This document shows, piece by piece, positions 55,537 to 63,810 of a stretch of DNA of 64,000 bases (positions within the stretch are counted from its first letter, which is position 1; the number at the start of each line of letters is the position of its first letter). This DNA is from Paenibacillus sp. FSL H7-0326 (GTDB taxonomy: Bacteria; Bacillota; Bacilli; Paenibacillales; Paenibacillaceae): the NCBI RefSeq assembly GCF_001955535.1, contig NZ_MPVN01000007.1:62001-126000 (forward strand). The letters are read 5' to 3'. Both the position numbers and the translations under genes were made by a program. The notes under the pieces were generated by a model. The model had not been told where the DNA came from and ran no database searches. It saw only the letters and a list, made by a program, of their open reading frames with translations.

Positions 55537-55980
55537 TTATTCATCTCTCACGTCCAATTGTATGGTTTCCTGCAAAAATCCTTCCCTATTCTCAGTAAAT
55601 CGATAAACCTCAATCTCGGCAATGGAGTCATCCAGCCATGTAATATCAAATCTATCCAGAGAGTCTAAATCAAAATCGTCAAACTCTTTGAAGTTTTTCA
55701 ATGGCGAAGCATATTTCCCGTAATATATACGCAATGAAGAATAAGCATATCGAACATTCCTATCTTTCACATCCACAACTTTCGAACTTGTCTCCTGCAG
55801 GTCAATTGTATGAATGTTATTAGGCGAGTGACTCACTGTAATTGATGTTTCAATATAAGGAGCATAATTATCAACTTCCTTCTCCCATTTTGCTGTTGAG
55901 GAGCAACCACTAAGCACAGCTAACAATCCTGTGATAAGCATACTTAATTTCAGTAATCGATTTAGTTTCTTGTATTCCAT
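55537..55980 (-). CDS. Small lipoprotein of unknown function
   Basis: 147 residues, lipobox VLSGC with lipidated Cys at about 25. The mature part is acidic (FKEFDDFDLDSLDRFDITWL) and probably beta-rich. GGGGAG is placed correctly before ATG 55980, so the longer frame opening at 56013 is not used. A CTAACGGG repeat lies 40 bases upstream. Confidence 0.7.
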   Translation of the reverse strand: MEYKKLNRLLKLSMLITGLLAVLSGCSSTAKWEKEVDNYAPYIETSITVSHSPNNIHTIDLQETSSKVVDVKDRNVRYAYSSLRIYYGKYASPLKNFKEFDDFDLDSLDRFDITWLDDSIAEIEVYRFTENREGFLQETIQLDVRDE

Positions 55981-56018
55981 ATTAGATTTCTCCCCTATTG
56001 CTTGATTATTCAATTAAC

Positions 56019-56038
56019 GTTTCCCGTTAGCTTAATGA
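56019..56038 (-). repeat. CTAACGGG repeat, copy D (gene 5' border)
   Basis: On the minus strand TTCATTAAGCTAACGGGAAAC combines the TTCATTAAGC left part of copies C and E with the GGGAAAC right part of copy B. It looks like a joint between two units. Confidence 0.75.
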
Positions 56039-56301
56039 ATTATGATACGGTTCACCGTGCTGTCTGTAACGGCAAGATTTAAGGCAATCCTTTCGTGAGT
56101 GAATTGTCCTTTGTTCAATCTCTTATATTACGCCGTATGCAGATAACGTACTAATGGCCTCTATAGTCACTCGACCACGTCACTCAAATTCTGAAGCAGA
56201 CCCTGAAGCTTCCCAGCTAATAGGCCAACCGCCATCCGTTCCGACACGGATAGAAGATAGTTACGTACTTTATTAGGTATATTTAAAGCAATAAAAGTGA
56301 T

Positions 56302-56580
56302 CTAACATATGGTCCTGAGCCCTGTAGTTATTTCACCATTTTGGTCATTAACATAGTCAGTTCCGTTCTCACAGTTTTCTTTGTTGTTCCATTTAATTGT
56401 ATACTTGTTACCCTTGTGATTAATAGATATTATTTCAACTTTACCAATGAGCTTAGTGTTCTCTTTTATCACAATTGATTTTGCTTCCTCTTCGGAAATT
56501 TTCGGCTCAGAGAAGTTGTTACAGGCACTCATTACTAAAATTAAAAATAGAGAAAACGCTAAAAAAATTCTCTTCTCCAT
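56302..56580 (-). CDS. Small lipoprotein of unknown function
   Basis: 92 residues. Lipobox VMSAC, Cys at about 20, then a mature part with PKISEEEAKSIVIKENTKLI resembling the start of PepSY-type repeats, and three further Cys near the C-terminus. TGGAGGTGG before the start. Function unknown. Confidence 0.68.
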   Translation of the reverse strand: MEKRIFLAFSLFLILVMSACNNFSEPKISEEEAKSIVIKENTKLIGKVEIISINHKGNKYTIKWNNKENCENGTDYVNDQNGEITTGLRTIC

Positions 56581-56929
56581 AAAATTTCCACCTCCATATT
56601 CAATTAGACGCTATCACTATTGTTGAAGTTTCAAACAATAACTTTTCTTTACCTAATTAGTACAAACATATTGCTAGATGCAATAATCTTTTAGAAAAAT
56701 GCCTTCCAAAAAGAGCTAAAAGCTATGACGAAATCCAAAATCCCCCCATCTCGTAGAGGTGAAAATCAAGTTCAAGCATTAAGGAACAGCGCGATCTAGT
56801 TCGTAAAGAATCTGAACGGGGAGGGAAACGCATAGAGAAAGATAATAAACAGTATAAGTCTGAGTAATTCAATCAATTAATGAAAGTTAACACAAATTCA
56901 GACAACTTTTAAGGGCTAATCCTCTGTAG
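56581..56929. other. AT-rich region without genes
   Basis: No credible gene. The 3' part near 56889-56915 (CACAAATTCAGACAACTTTTA) may be the end of the IS3-type element whose transposase remnant follows. Confidence 0.35.
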
Positions 56930-57104
56930 TTTATTGGATCATGTAGCCTAAAGTTCAATGAATACGATGCTTGTTATACCAAGTTTACGTAGTCAAATAG
57001 CTCTAACTTATCTGATGAATAACTCTGTCTTCATGATTCTAAACGTAGCTGCAGCGACTGCGTTATCATAAGGACGTCCTTCATGCTTAGTGATCAACTG
57101 ATCT
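56930..57104 (-). pseudogene. IS3-family transposase OrfB remnant
   Basis: The minus strand reads TKHEGRPYDNAVAAATFRIM then KTELF, the DDE-transposase catalytic Glu region of IS3 elements (usual form G-x-PYDNA-x-AE). It then stops, and shifted debris follows (LFDYVNLV, SLNFRLHDPIN) corresponding to the usual ...YNxxRxHxxLxYxxP tail. Only the last fifth of the gene remains. Confidence 0.78.
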
Positions 57105-57467
57105 GGAAAGTCGCTAGTGTCTCACCGATCAGTTTGTTTTTGAACTCACTGAACGGTCGGTATGGAACAACTATTTGTCGGAGATCCCTTGTCAGAGGCA
57201 AAGGCACGGACGACTCGAGTTGCATCCTTGTTAGGAGCCGCTCTAATATTGGGGTAGTACCAGCGTTGCTGACACCACCCACAAACCGGATGGATAAAAG
57301 TGTAGGAACCATCCTACGACGAAGGAAGGAACCTCGGAATTCAAACCGAGTACGTAGAGCAGCTGCTTAACGTGTTAAATTACTCCAAGCGTACAAAATT
57401 AAGCAATCTCGCCCATCCAACATGCCTTTCCTTAAGGTACCGTTCAGCGCAATTGACCTTAAAGTAA
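57105..57467. other. Region without recognisable gene
   Basis: Open frames exist on both strands (about 57083-57370 plus, 57094-57312 minus), but neither has a ribosome binding site or family resemblance. Base composition is higher in GC than the surroundings. Possibly decayed insertion-sequence DNA. Confidence 0.35.
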
Positions 57468-57490
57468 CCTGCCCGTTAGCTTAATGAAAC
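57468..57490 (-). repeat. CTAACGGG repeat, copy E
   Basis: CCTGCCCGTTAGCTTAATGAA, the same 21 bases as copy C at 48075, again followed about 20-25 bases later by the palindromic element. Confidence 0.75.
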
Positions 57491-57505
57491 AGGTGTTAAA
57501 TTTCA

Positions 57506-57766
57506 GTTAGATATTTATCTAATCGGTAATCGGCCCATGTTCTTGTCCTTTTCGGCAATCGGTACAAGTTCTTGTCCTACCTTGTGCGCATTTCAAATCC
57601 AAATGGTACGCAATGACAGCCAGCACAGAAATCGCTCGTAAGCCATCTATTCCTGGCATATAACGCTTCTTCGCTTGATCTGCTTGGGACAAGAACTTGC
57701 ACCGATAAAATAAAAAAGCCGCTAAAATTAGCGACTTCGATGGGAACATGTTCTTGTCCCTCGACA
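57506..57766. mobile_element. Palindromic (MITE-like) element, copy 3, carrying an acyltransferase fragment
   Basis: Left end TTAGATATTTATCTAATCGG, then ATCGGTACAAGTTCTTGTCC at 57558-57577. Its complement with one mismatch is at 57687-57706, then the GCCGCTAAAATTAGCG terminator-like hairpin and right end GGGAACATGTTCTTGTCCC. The 109 bases between the inverted repeats hold part of an acyltransferase gene; the copy at 48301 has only 8 bases there. Confidence 0.75.
57584..57684 (-). pseudogene. Acyltransferase-3 family N-terminal fragment
   Basis: The minus strand encodes KKRYMPGIDGLRAISVLAVI then AYHLDLK, the characteristic first 30 residues of OafA/YrhL-type membrane acyltransferases. It has no continuation and lies inside the palindromic element. 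Confidence 0.75.
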
Positions 57767-57949
57767 TTCCTGTCTAAGGACAAAACTCATTTTTTTTATG
57801 TTGAGTCGAATATTTTCATTTTTATATATGCATTCGTATTTGTTAAACAGTGTCGTCTCAATATTTTCAACATGTTGGTACTCAACGTAAGTTCTTAACT
57901 CAACAGTACTACATTTGAGAGCAATTTTCGGAAACGCCCGATCTCTCAT
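57728..57949 (-). CDS. Doubtful small ORF ending in the repeat element
   Basis: Frame of 73 codons from ATG 57949: MRDRAFPKIALKCSTVELRT, then a Lys/Asn/Glu-rich stretch. The last ten codons lie in the palindromic element. Only a weak GAAGAAG precedes it, and the upstream frame also looks coding, so this may be the end of a broken gene. No family recognised. Confidence 0.3.
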   Translation of the reverse strand: MRDRAFPKIALKCSTVELRTYVEYQHVENIETTLFNKYECIYKNENIRLNIKKMSFVLRQECRGTRTCSHRSR

Positions 57950-58059
57950 TTTAATTACTTCTTTCCAAGAAGGAACACTGATCTCTTCACATCCCTTCCC
58001 TGCTATATCAAATCATGCACCGAAGAAATTTTCACTGAATTGGGTGACTAATTTCTCAA

Positions 58060-58100
58060 GAACCGACTTCAATGGGACCATGTTCTTGTCCCTCGACACT
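58060..58100. repeat. Palindromic element, right-end copy 4
   Basis: CGACTTCAATGGGACCATGTTCTTGTCCCTCGACA matches the right ends of the copies at 48301 and 57506; the rest is absent. Confidence 0.65.
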
Positions 58101-58179
58101 TTACGTTAAATCTACTGAATGCCCGAAAATATTTGATTTACGTGCTTTCTTAAGACCTGGTTTTTTACGCTCATAAAGA

Positions 58180-58205
58180 AGCACAGGCCATTATCAGCCT
58201 GTGCT
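58180..58205 (-). terminator. Terminator after LLM monooxygenase 1
   Basis: AGCACAGGC / GCCTGTGCT stem. On the minus strand it is followed by TCTTTATG. Confidence 0.75.
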
Positions 58206-58219
58206 CTATATTACTTCTA

Positions 58220-59551
58220 TTAAGATAATCGTTTATCTACACCATATTGATAGGGCACACCAAGATTTTCTCTTAATGTCTCTCCATCATAATCTTCATG
58301 GAATACACCACGTTCCTGTAAGATAGGGACCACTTCTTCTACAAAACGTTTTAAGTCGGTTTCATAAGCATCTGGTAGTATCCAAAAGCCATCTGCTGCG
58401 CCACTTTCAAACCATTCAGTTAGGTGATCCGCAGTGTCTTTTGCATCACCTAATGTTGCAGGATGGTAATCAATCACAGAATGATAAATGATATCGCGCA
58501 ATGTCCAACCTTCACGCGCCACCTTTAAAACATTCTCAGCACGAGGATCAGAGTAACGGTCGATTTTTACCTTGTCTAAAAGTTCTGGTGCGATCGGGCG
58601 TTCTAAATCTTCAGGAGTGAAGCTGATTCCTAATATCATTCCGATATGAAATGCACGTTGTTGTACTATATTTTCATCCATAAAACTTGCGTGACGATCT
58701 ATTGCTTCACGTTTAGAATTTGCAACAACCGGCATGAGTCCTGCGATAAATTTAATCTCATCTGGATTTCGACCCGCGTCTATCGCAACCTGGCGTAGTG
58801 CATTTCTTGTAGCAATACCTTGTTCTATCGTCCACACTTCACCAATCATTGCACTCGCATAGCGTCCTGCAAACACAATACTATTTGGAGATCCACCAGA
58901 GTGAAAGATGACCGGTTGTCCTTGTGGTGAAGGTGGAATTGGCAAGGCTCCATTTGCCTGTATATGTTTACCAGATATATGAACAGGTTTTACTTGGCTA
59001 TAATCCGCAAATACACCGGTTTCTTTATCAGCTTTTAGAGCATCTTTTCCCCATGTTGCCCATAAGTGCTGTACAGTTTCTACGAACTCATAATGACTTT
59101 CATAACGTGATCTACTATCCATTAGTTTTACACCAAAGTTTTCTGCTACCTTTGGACTTGATCCCGTAACAGCATTCCAAGCAATACGTCCACCACTCAT
59201 TAAATCCATCCCTTTAAATTGACGTGCTAAAGTAAAAGGATTATTCCACTGAGTATGTACAGTTGACGCCACACCAATGTGTTTTGTTTGTTGTAATATT
59301 GCAGTGGCAGTAATGATAGGTTCAAGCGTCATCGATGGCACCTCCCTGTTATCATTGGGTATTGCTCCAGGGAAATCACCTACAAATATAAATTGAAATT
59401 TACCTTTTTCAGCAAGTTGAGCATAGCGAATATCTGCATTAATATCTGGATAAGTAGTCACATTGACACCCTCACTTTTCCAAGCTTTAGCATTTGCACC
59501 GTATGCCCCTGTAAATCCTAAACCAAGCAACATTTGTTTTTTTTCAGACAT
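58220..59551 (-). CDS. LLM-class flavin-dependent monooxygenase 1 (NtaA/SnaA/DszA family)
   Basis: 443 residues, the normal length of this family. QFIFVGDF, MTLEPIITATAILQQTKHIG, FTLARQFKGMDLMSGGRIAW, NAVTGSSPKVAENFG, QGQPVIFHSGGSPN and the C-terminal HLTEWFESGAADGFWILPDA and PILQERGVFHEDYDG are family landmarks. Such enzymes use reduced FMN and oxygen to attack nitrilotriacetate, dimethyl sulfide, dibenzothiophene sulfone or similar. GGGG-type site before the start. AT-rich, in keeping with the region. Confidence 0.9.
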   Translation of the reverse strand: MSEKKQMLLGLGFTGAYGANAKAWKSEGVNVTTYPDINADIRYAQLAEKGKFQFIFVGDFPGAIPNDNREVPSMTLEPIITATAILQQTKHIGVASTVHTQWNNPFTLARQFKGMDLMSGGRIAWNAVTGSSPKVAENFGVKLMDSRSRYESHYEFVETVQHLWATWGKDALKADKETGVFADYSQVKPVHISGKHIQANGALPIPPSPQGQPVIFHSGGSPNSIVFAGRYASAMIGEVWTIEQGIATRNALRQVAIDAGRNPDEIKFIAGLMPVVANSKREAIDRHASFMDENIVQQRAFHIGMILGISFTPEDLERPIAPELLDKVKIDRYSDPRAENVLKVAREGWTLRDIIYHSVIDYHPATLGDAKDTADHLTEWFESGAADGFWILPDAYETDLKRFVEEVVPILQERGVFHEDYDGETLRENLGVPYQYGVDKRLS

Positions 59552-59957
59552 AAATAAATCCCCCTAATTTATTTTCATATGGTATCTACTTGCTAATATG
59601 ACTCAAAAATAAATAGACAATAACGAGTCAAACGTTCTATAAATATCTACAATCTTTAATCTTATATTTCCTAATCATTTAATCTGATCTGATTCATTTA
59701 AATACGTGGGTCAACGCCTAGCTGATAATCTAGATTGTTGGCATGTTTAACGAGACAGCTTTAAACATAGCATTGACAATTTAATGAATTTCAGTAGATC
59801 GATCAAAACGAAAATAATACTTAGCATGCTAAATATCAGCGACTTTGAATAGAACTATGTTCTTGTCCCGCGACATTTGTTGTTTTTTTCTTAAAAATAA
59901 TAAAGTTCCCTATATGCCCTTTTTTACATAAAGTTCCCTACTTCATGTAAATTAAAT
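59552..59957. other. AT-rich intergenic region with repeat debris
   Basis: Contains palindromic-element right-end copy 5 (about 59838-59876: CAGCGACTTTGAATAG then ATGTTCTTGTCCCGCGACA) and a 13-base direct repeat ATAAAGTTCCCTA-like at about 59908 and 59929. No gene seen. Confidence 0.5.
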
Positions 59958-60074
59958 TTACGGAGCAAATTTTGAGCTTTTTCCCTCAAAAGCATACGCA
60001 CGCAATGTATTCGGGCTAAACCCATGAATTCGTTTATCTGCCTCATATTGATTCCAAAGTTCACTTAAAATCAT
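59958..60074 (-). pseudogene. Tyrosine recombinase N-terminal remnant
   Basis: ATG 60074 with AGGAGG opens a 38-codon frame, MILSELWNQYEADKRIHGFS then PNTLRAY, typical of the SAM-like N-domain of XerC/D-type recombinases. The frame then shifts: LREKAQNLLRKFNLHEVGNF continues one base out of phase. The catalytic domain is absent. Confidence 0.7.
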
Positions 60075-60238
60075 AATAAAACCTCCTATAAGAGCAATTA
60101 ATTCTAGTTTGCTTCAAATAAGAATCCTTGCCATGTCGTCATAATTCGCATGCCCCTCAGATCGGTAAGACATGATTTTTTACCGTCAGAAATACTTCCA
60201 CTTTAGCTAATTCGCTGTACCTTCCTTCAAAATGGCAA

Positions 60239-60460
60239 TTATCCTATATTACCATTCATAAAATACCAGCGGTCACCTCTATTATGAAGGTTCCCTTTTT
60301 TCTTCAGGGTCCTTAATTTTTTGAAAATAGAAGCTTGCGAATTCGTTTCTTCCGTTACTAATAAATCGTTTGTTTTTGAATCCAAACATGAAACAATCTT
60401 CTTTGCGCTTATTCCTGGGTGTTCTTTTATACAAGTGAGGATAATGTCCTCAATTTCCAT
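60239..60460 (-). CDS. Small winged-helix-like protein
   Basis: 73 residues: MEIEDIILTCIKEHPGISAK, KIVSCLDSK ... ASIFKKLRTLKKKGNLHNRG, DRWYFMNG. This helix pattern with a C-terminal beta wing fits a winged-helix DNA-binding domain. AGAGGAG lies at the right distance before ATG 60460. Lies between recombinase and monooxygenase debris; target unknown. Confidence 0.6.
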   Translation of the reverse strand: MEIEDIILTCIKEHPGISAKKIVSCLDSKTNDLLVTEETNSQASIFKKLRTLKKKGNLHNRGDRWYFMNGNIG

Positions 60461-60516
60461 TGGTTACATCTCTCCTCTATTTAATCAAAGTATAATCTAT
60501 TTTCGGCTCTTCAAAT

Positions 60517-60814
60517 TCATATTGAATATCTATTTTCTGGAAAATAGAGTCCCAAATAACCACCCAAAGTATATGATTCATATTCTTTACGGAAAATACC
60601 TTTTTCTTGTAAAATAGGAACCACCAAGTCAACAAAATCTTTTAGACCTGTTGGATATTCTTGTCGTACCAACAACATATCTATGGCACCCGCTTCATAC
60701 CATTCCTGAACTTGATCGGCTACTTTCTCTGCCGAACCAAAAAATAACGTCGCAATAATAAAATCTGCTGCGGATCGCCCTTCTAAATCAACCCGTGCGT
60801 AGCGGATGTTCGCC
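60517..60814 (-). pseudogene. LLM monooxygenase C-terminal fragment
   Basis: The minus strand reads ANIRYARVDLEGRSAADFII, KVADQVQEWYEAGAIDMLLV, VVPILQEKGIFRKEYESYTL to a stop at 60517: the last 95 residues of an NtaA/SnaA-type monooxygenase. The upstream part is missing; the sequence breaks at a 12-bp inverted repeat where GC-rich DNA begins. Confidence 0.8.
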
Positions 60815-60844
60815 TCAATTTTCGCTACGCACGGATCGACTAGC
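60793..60844. repeat. 12-bp inverted repeat at a gene-junction
   Basis: CCGTGCGTAGCG at 60793-60804 and CGCTACGCACGG at 60833-60844 are perfect complements. Both arms spell the codons of the LLM motif RYAR in opposite directions, suggesting a recombination joint. Confidence 0.6.
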
Positions 60845-60917
60845 GGGGCGCGCTAGGCGTTTTTCAGTACCTACTACCCGTCGATGAGCGCCATACTGCA
60901 GATGATCTTCTGGTCTA

Positions 60918-62279
60918 TCAACGGGTTCCTCCTGTCGATCCGGTTGCGATGCGGGTGTCGAGTCCGTACTGCGTTGGCAGTCCGAGGTGATCACGGAGGG
61001 TCCTTCCCTCGTAGCCGTCGTGGAAGAGGCCGCGTTCGCGCAGGATCGGGACGACGTGATCGACGAAGTCACCGATTCCGGTGTGGAAATCGTCGAAGTT
61101 CGTCACGAATCCGTCCGCTGCCCCGGCTTCAAACCATTCCTGGAGATGGTCGGCAACTTGCTCGGCGGTGCCGGCCACGTAGGGATTGGGATCGAACACA
61201 CCATGGGCGAGTATGTCACGTGGCGACCATCCTGCTTTGGCCAGCTCGACTGCGCGAACAGACCGTGCGTCGTTTGGATACGCGCGGACGGAAGCGAGCT
61301 GCGCCGCGGTAAGGGGCTCGTCGGGCAGTGTGAGTTCCTCGTGCAGACCGAGATAGGCGCTCAGGCGTGACAGCTGCCCATGGACATCTATCCGGTCATC
61401 TAGCGCGCGACGTGCGTTCAGGGCTTGGCGTTCAGTGTCGCCGACGGTGTAACCGACGAATGCGACGAACTTGATTTCCTCGGGGTCCCGTCCGGCCTGT
61501 GCTGCGGCCTGTTGCACAGTTTGACGTTCGGCTCGGCCTTCCTCGATGCTGGATGGCATTCCGATGACGACGTTGGCGTACATGCCGGCTGCTTGCAAGC
61601 CGTATCCGCTGCTGGCGGGCATCATGATGACCGGTTGGCCCTGCTCGGACGGCGGGACAGGAAGGGGTCCTCGTGCTCCGACGTGCTTGCCTTGTAGGTT
61701 GACCGGGCAGATGTGGGCCGGGTCGGCATACATGCCGGCTTGGTCGGGCTGGCCCGCCTCATACCCCCAGCTTCCCCAGAGCGCCTGGACGACCTGCATC
61801 GTTTCGTGGAGACGCTCGTATTTGTTCTCCCGGAGCGGTAGTACCTTGCCGAAGTTCGCGAAGGCTTCGGGTTCGTAGCTCGGCACGGCGTTCCATCCGG
61901 CCCGGCCGCGGCTGATGACGTCGAGGACCTTGAGCTGACGGGCCAGCAGGTATGGCTCGGTAAAAGAGGTGGACGCCGTGCCCATCAGTCCGATTCGTTC
62001 GGTCGCCTGTGCCACCGCCGAGAGTGTAATGATCGGGTCCAGATTGAACATGGAAGGTGCTGTGGACAGGTCTCCATTCAAGAAGAGACGGTCAGGCAGA
62101 AAGACAAACTGCAGTCCCCCTCGTTCCGCTGTCCGTGCCTGCTCCACCGTGGCATCGATGTTCGTGTAGGACCGAGGGTCCACGTGCGGCATCCGCCATG
62201 TGGCGGGGTGCGTACCAAAGTTGTTCCCCAGGGTCACGCCCAGGATCATGTGCTTGTTTTTCATATTTCTATTATTCAT
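60918..62279 (-). CDS. LLM-class flavin-dependent monooxygenase 2, GC-rich (NtaA/SnaA/DszA family)
   Basis: 453 residues with all family landmarks: FVFLPDRLFLNGDLS, DPIITLSAVAQATERIGLMG, LARQLKVLDVISRGRAGWNA, FANFGKVLPL, QGQPVIMMPASSGYGLQAAG, HLQEWFEAGAADGFV, PILRERGLFHDGYEG. By eye the body has about 60% GC with GC-ending codons, unlike neighbours. The first ten codons (MNNRNMKNKH) are AT-rich; the import probably began at the Met of HMILGV (62249). Likely horizontally acquired from a high-GC bacterium such as an actinomycete. Weak GAAGG site. Confidence 0.9.
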   Translation of the reverse strand: MNNRNMKNKHMILGVTLGNNFGTHPATWRMPHVDPRSYTNIDATVEQARTAERGGLQFVFLPDRLFLNGDLSTAPSMFNLDPIITLSAVAQATERIGLMGTASTSFTEPYLLARQLKVLDVISRGRAGWNAVPSYEPEAFANFGKVLPLRENKYERLHETMQVVQALWGSWGYEAGQPDQAGMYADPAHICPVNLQGKHVGARGPLPVPPSEQGQPVIMMPASSGYGLQAAGMYANVVIGMPSSIEEGRAERQTVQQAAAQAGRDPEEIKFVAFVGYTVGDTERQALNARRALDDRIDVHGQLSRLSAYLGLHEELTLPDEPLTAAQLASVRAYPNDARSVRAVELAKAGWSPRDILAHGVFDPNPYVAGTAEQVADHLQEWFEAGAADGFVTNFDDFHTGIGDFVDHVVPILRERGLFHDGYEGRTLRDHLGLPTQYGLDTRIATGSTGGTR

Positions 62280-62636
62280 TGATAAACCTTCTTTTTACTA
62301 GAATTAGTAAGAGAATGTTGTCACCTTAGTAAAACAGACATAGCTGTAGTATTGCTAAATAGCCTTCTATACATCGCCCTGTCACTGAAGTGAAAACAAC
62401 ATGTCTTCCTCCTGTAAAATCAATAAAATGATTGTATAGTTTCTTTAATAGTTAAAGATTCACCGTAAGATTCTCGGATAGATTTTAACATTACGACCAT
62501 TGATTCCAACAAAAGCTGTACCTGCTCCAAAGCTTTTGGCTCAAATCGTTTAGGTATGTCTACTTTCAAAAACCTTCATACAAGCATACCCGTACGAAGA
62601 CCGCCACGTTTATTAAGGATTGTGTGTCTAGAGCTA
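62280..62636 (-). pseudogene. Possible flavin-reductase-like remnant
   Basis: The minus strand from about 62605 reads RGGLRTGMLV, a stop, then RFLKVDIPKRFEPKALEQVQ and LLLESMVVMLKSIRESYGES to TGA at 62420. The GGLRT-like start and helical tail recall NAD(P)H:FMN reductases but with much missing; identification is tentative. The rest of the interval holds the AT-rich leader of LLM gene 2. Confidence 0.35.
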
Positions 62637-63641
62637 TTATGCTTTCATCAATTCAGCGAATAATGTATATCCTTTTAATCGCGTACGCTGATCTGCATAA
62701 AAATCCGCGACCATAATCTCGTCGATGAGTGCTGTACGTTCAAGTTCTTGAATTTGTGTCTTAACTTGCACGGGATTCCCAATAATAAAGCGCCCTTTAT
62801 TTTGTTCACGGATGGCTAGTTCATCCGGAGTGAATTCATAGTTAGCAGCTTCTTCCACCGATAATAGTTGCAGTTCCTCTGTTTTTGCACCCATATACAT
62901 TTTCATCCAGCTAATCTCAGCGGGTAATGCCGCAAGCTTTGCCTCTTCCTCAGTGTCCGCCACGAAAATAAATTTCGATAAAATGCTATACGGCTTTTCT
63001 TCATGACCTTGCGCTTCAAAGCTATGTTTATATTGCTTTAATAATTGAACGTCTTGACGAGGGTTTAATTGACCTGCAAAAGCAAATTTTAAACCAAATT
63101 TTGCCGCTAAGCTTAAGCCACCATCGGATGAGCCTAACATAAACATATTTGGCTTATACGGTGCACCAGGAATGTTTAGCTCTTGTAATGGATGACCTAC
63201 TGGGAAGGATTTCGTTAAATGATAGATGATCTCTTGAATCTGATCAGCTGTATTTACCTCAATCATTTTCTCCCTCGTCATTTGGAGTGCAATTTTTGCT
63301 AAAAGGTCTGTACCAGATGCACGTCCCATGCCTAAATCCACACGATTTGGAAACGCTGCTTCTAATATTGCAAAATTTTCCGCCACTTTATAAGGGCTAT
63401 AATTAGGCAACATAATGCCTCCTGCCCCGATGTTCATATTTTTCGTTAATGTACCTGCAAGCATCATTAATAAATCTGGTGCCATACTAAAAATTGTCGT
63501 TGCGTTGTGATGCTCTGTAAACCAGTAGCGCTTATAGTCTAAAGAATCAGCTAATTCCAATGTTTCTTTTGTATTTTCTAGTGCTTGTTGCGGGGTTTCT
63601 CCCTTAAAAATATGCACGTAATCAAGTATTGAATAGTTCAT
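62637..63641 (-). CDS. LLM-class flavin-dependent oxidoreductase 3 (MsnO8/bacterial luciferase-like)
   Basis: 334 residues, a different and shorter subgroup than the other LLM genes. ADSLDYKRYWFTEHHNATTI, NIGAGGIMLPNYSPYKVAEN, RVDLGMGRASGTD and MLGSSDGGLSLAAKFGLKFA are the MsnO8-type landmarks. AGGAGA-type site before ATG 63641. FMN-dependent oxidation of an unknown small molecule. Confidence 0.9.
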   Translation of the reverse strand: MNYSILDYVHIFKGETPQQALENTKETLELADSLDYKRYWFTEHHNATTIFSMAPDLLMMLAGTLTKNMNIGAGGIMLPNYSPYKVAENFAILEAAFPNRVDLGMGRASGTDLLAKIALQMTREKMIEVNTADQIQEIIYHLTKSFPVGHPLQELNIPGAPYKPNMFMLGSSDGGLSLAAKFGLKFAFAGQLNPRQDVQLLKQYKHSFEAQGHEEKPYSILSKFIFVADTEEEAKLAALPAEISWMKMYMGAKTEELQLLSVEEAANYEFTPDELAIREQNKGRFIIGNPVQVKTQIQELERTALIDEIMVADFYADQRTRLKGYTLFAELMKA

Positions 63642-63717
63642 ATCGTCTTCTCCTGTTTAACGGCCTTTAGTTAATTTAATAATTTGGCTATTTCTCTTAA
63701 TTTTTTTCTGCATAATG

Positions 63718-63801
63718 TTACGGTATAAAAGCTAAATCTAAATTTCCTCTTAACGTATCTGCCTGATAATCAATTTTAAAAAACCACGTTTCTGTAAAAT
63801 T
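63718..63801 (-). pseudogene. LLM monooxygenase extreme C-terminal remnant
   Basis: The minus strand reads ILQKRG, then one frame over FFKIDYQADTLRGNLDLAFI and a stop at 63718. It matches the family C-terminus (PILQERGVFHEDYDGETLRE in LLM gene 1). Only about 28 codons remain. Confidence 0.65.
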
Positions 63802-63810
63802 ATATATGAA

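Noticed and set aside
57083..57370. Overlapping open frames on both strands near the IS3 remnant
   Set aside because: Neither strand shows a ribosome binding site or a recognisable motif; reported only as unassigned DNA.
46741..57490. CTAACGGG repeats as integron attC sites
   Set aside because: GTTAGCT resembles the GTTRRRY core but breaks the purine rule, and the paired RYYYAAC site and hairpin of a true attC are not visible; described as a separate repeat family instead.
60884..61878. Plus-strand frames of 90-142 codons in the GC-rich block
   Set aside because: High GC lowers stop frequency; all are opposite the LLM monooxygenase 2 gene.
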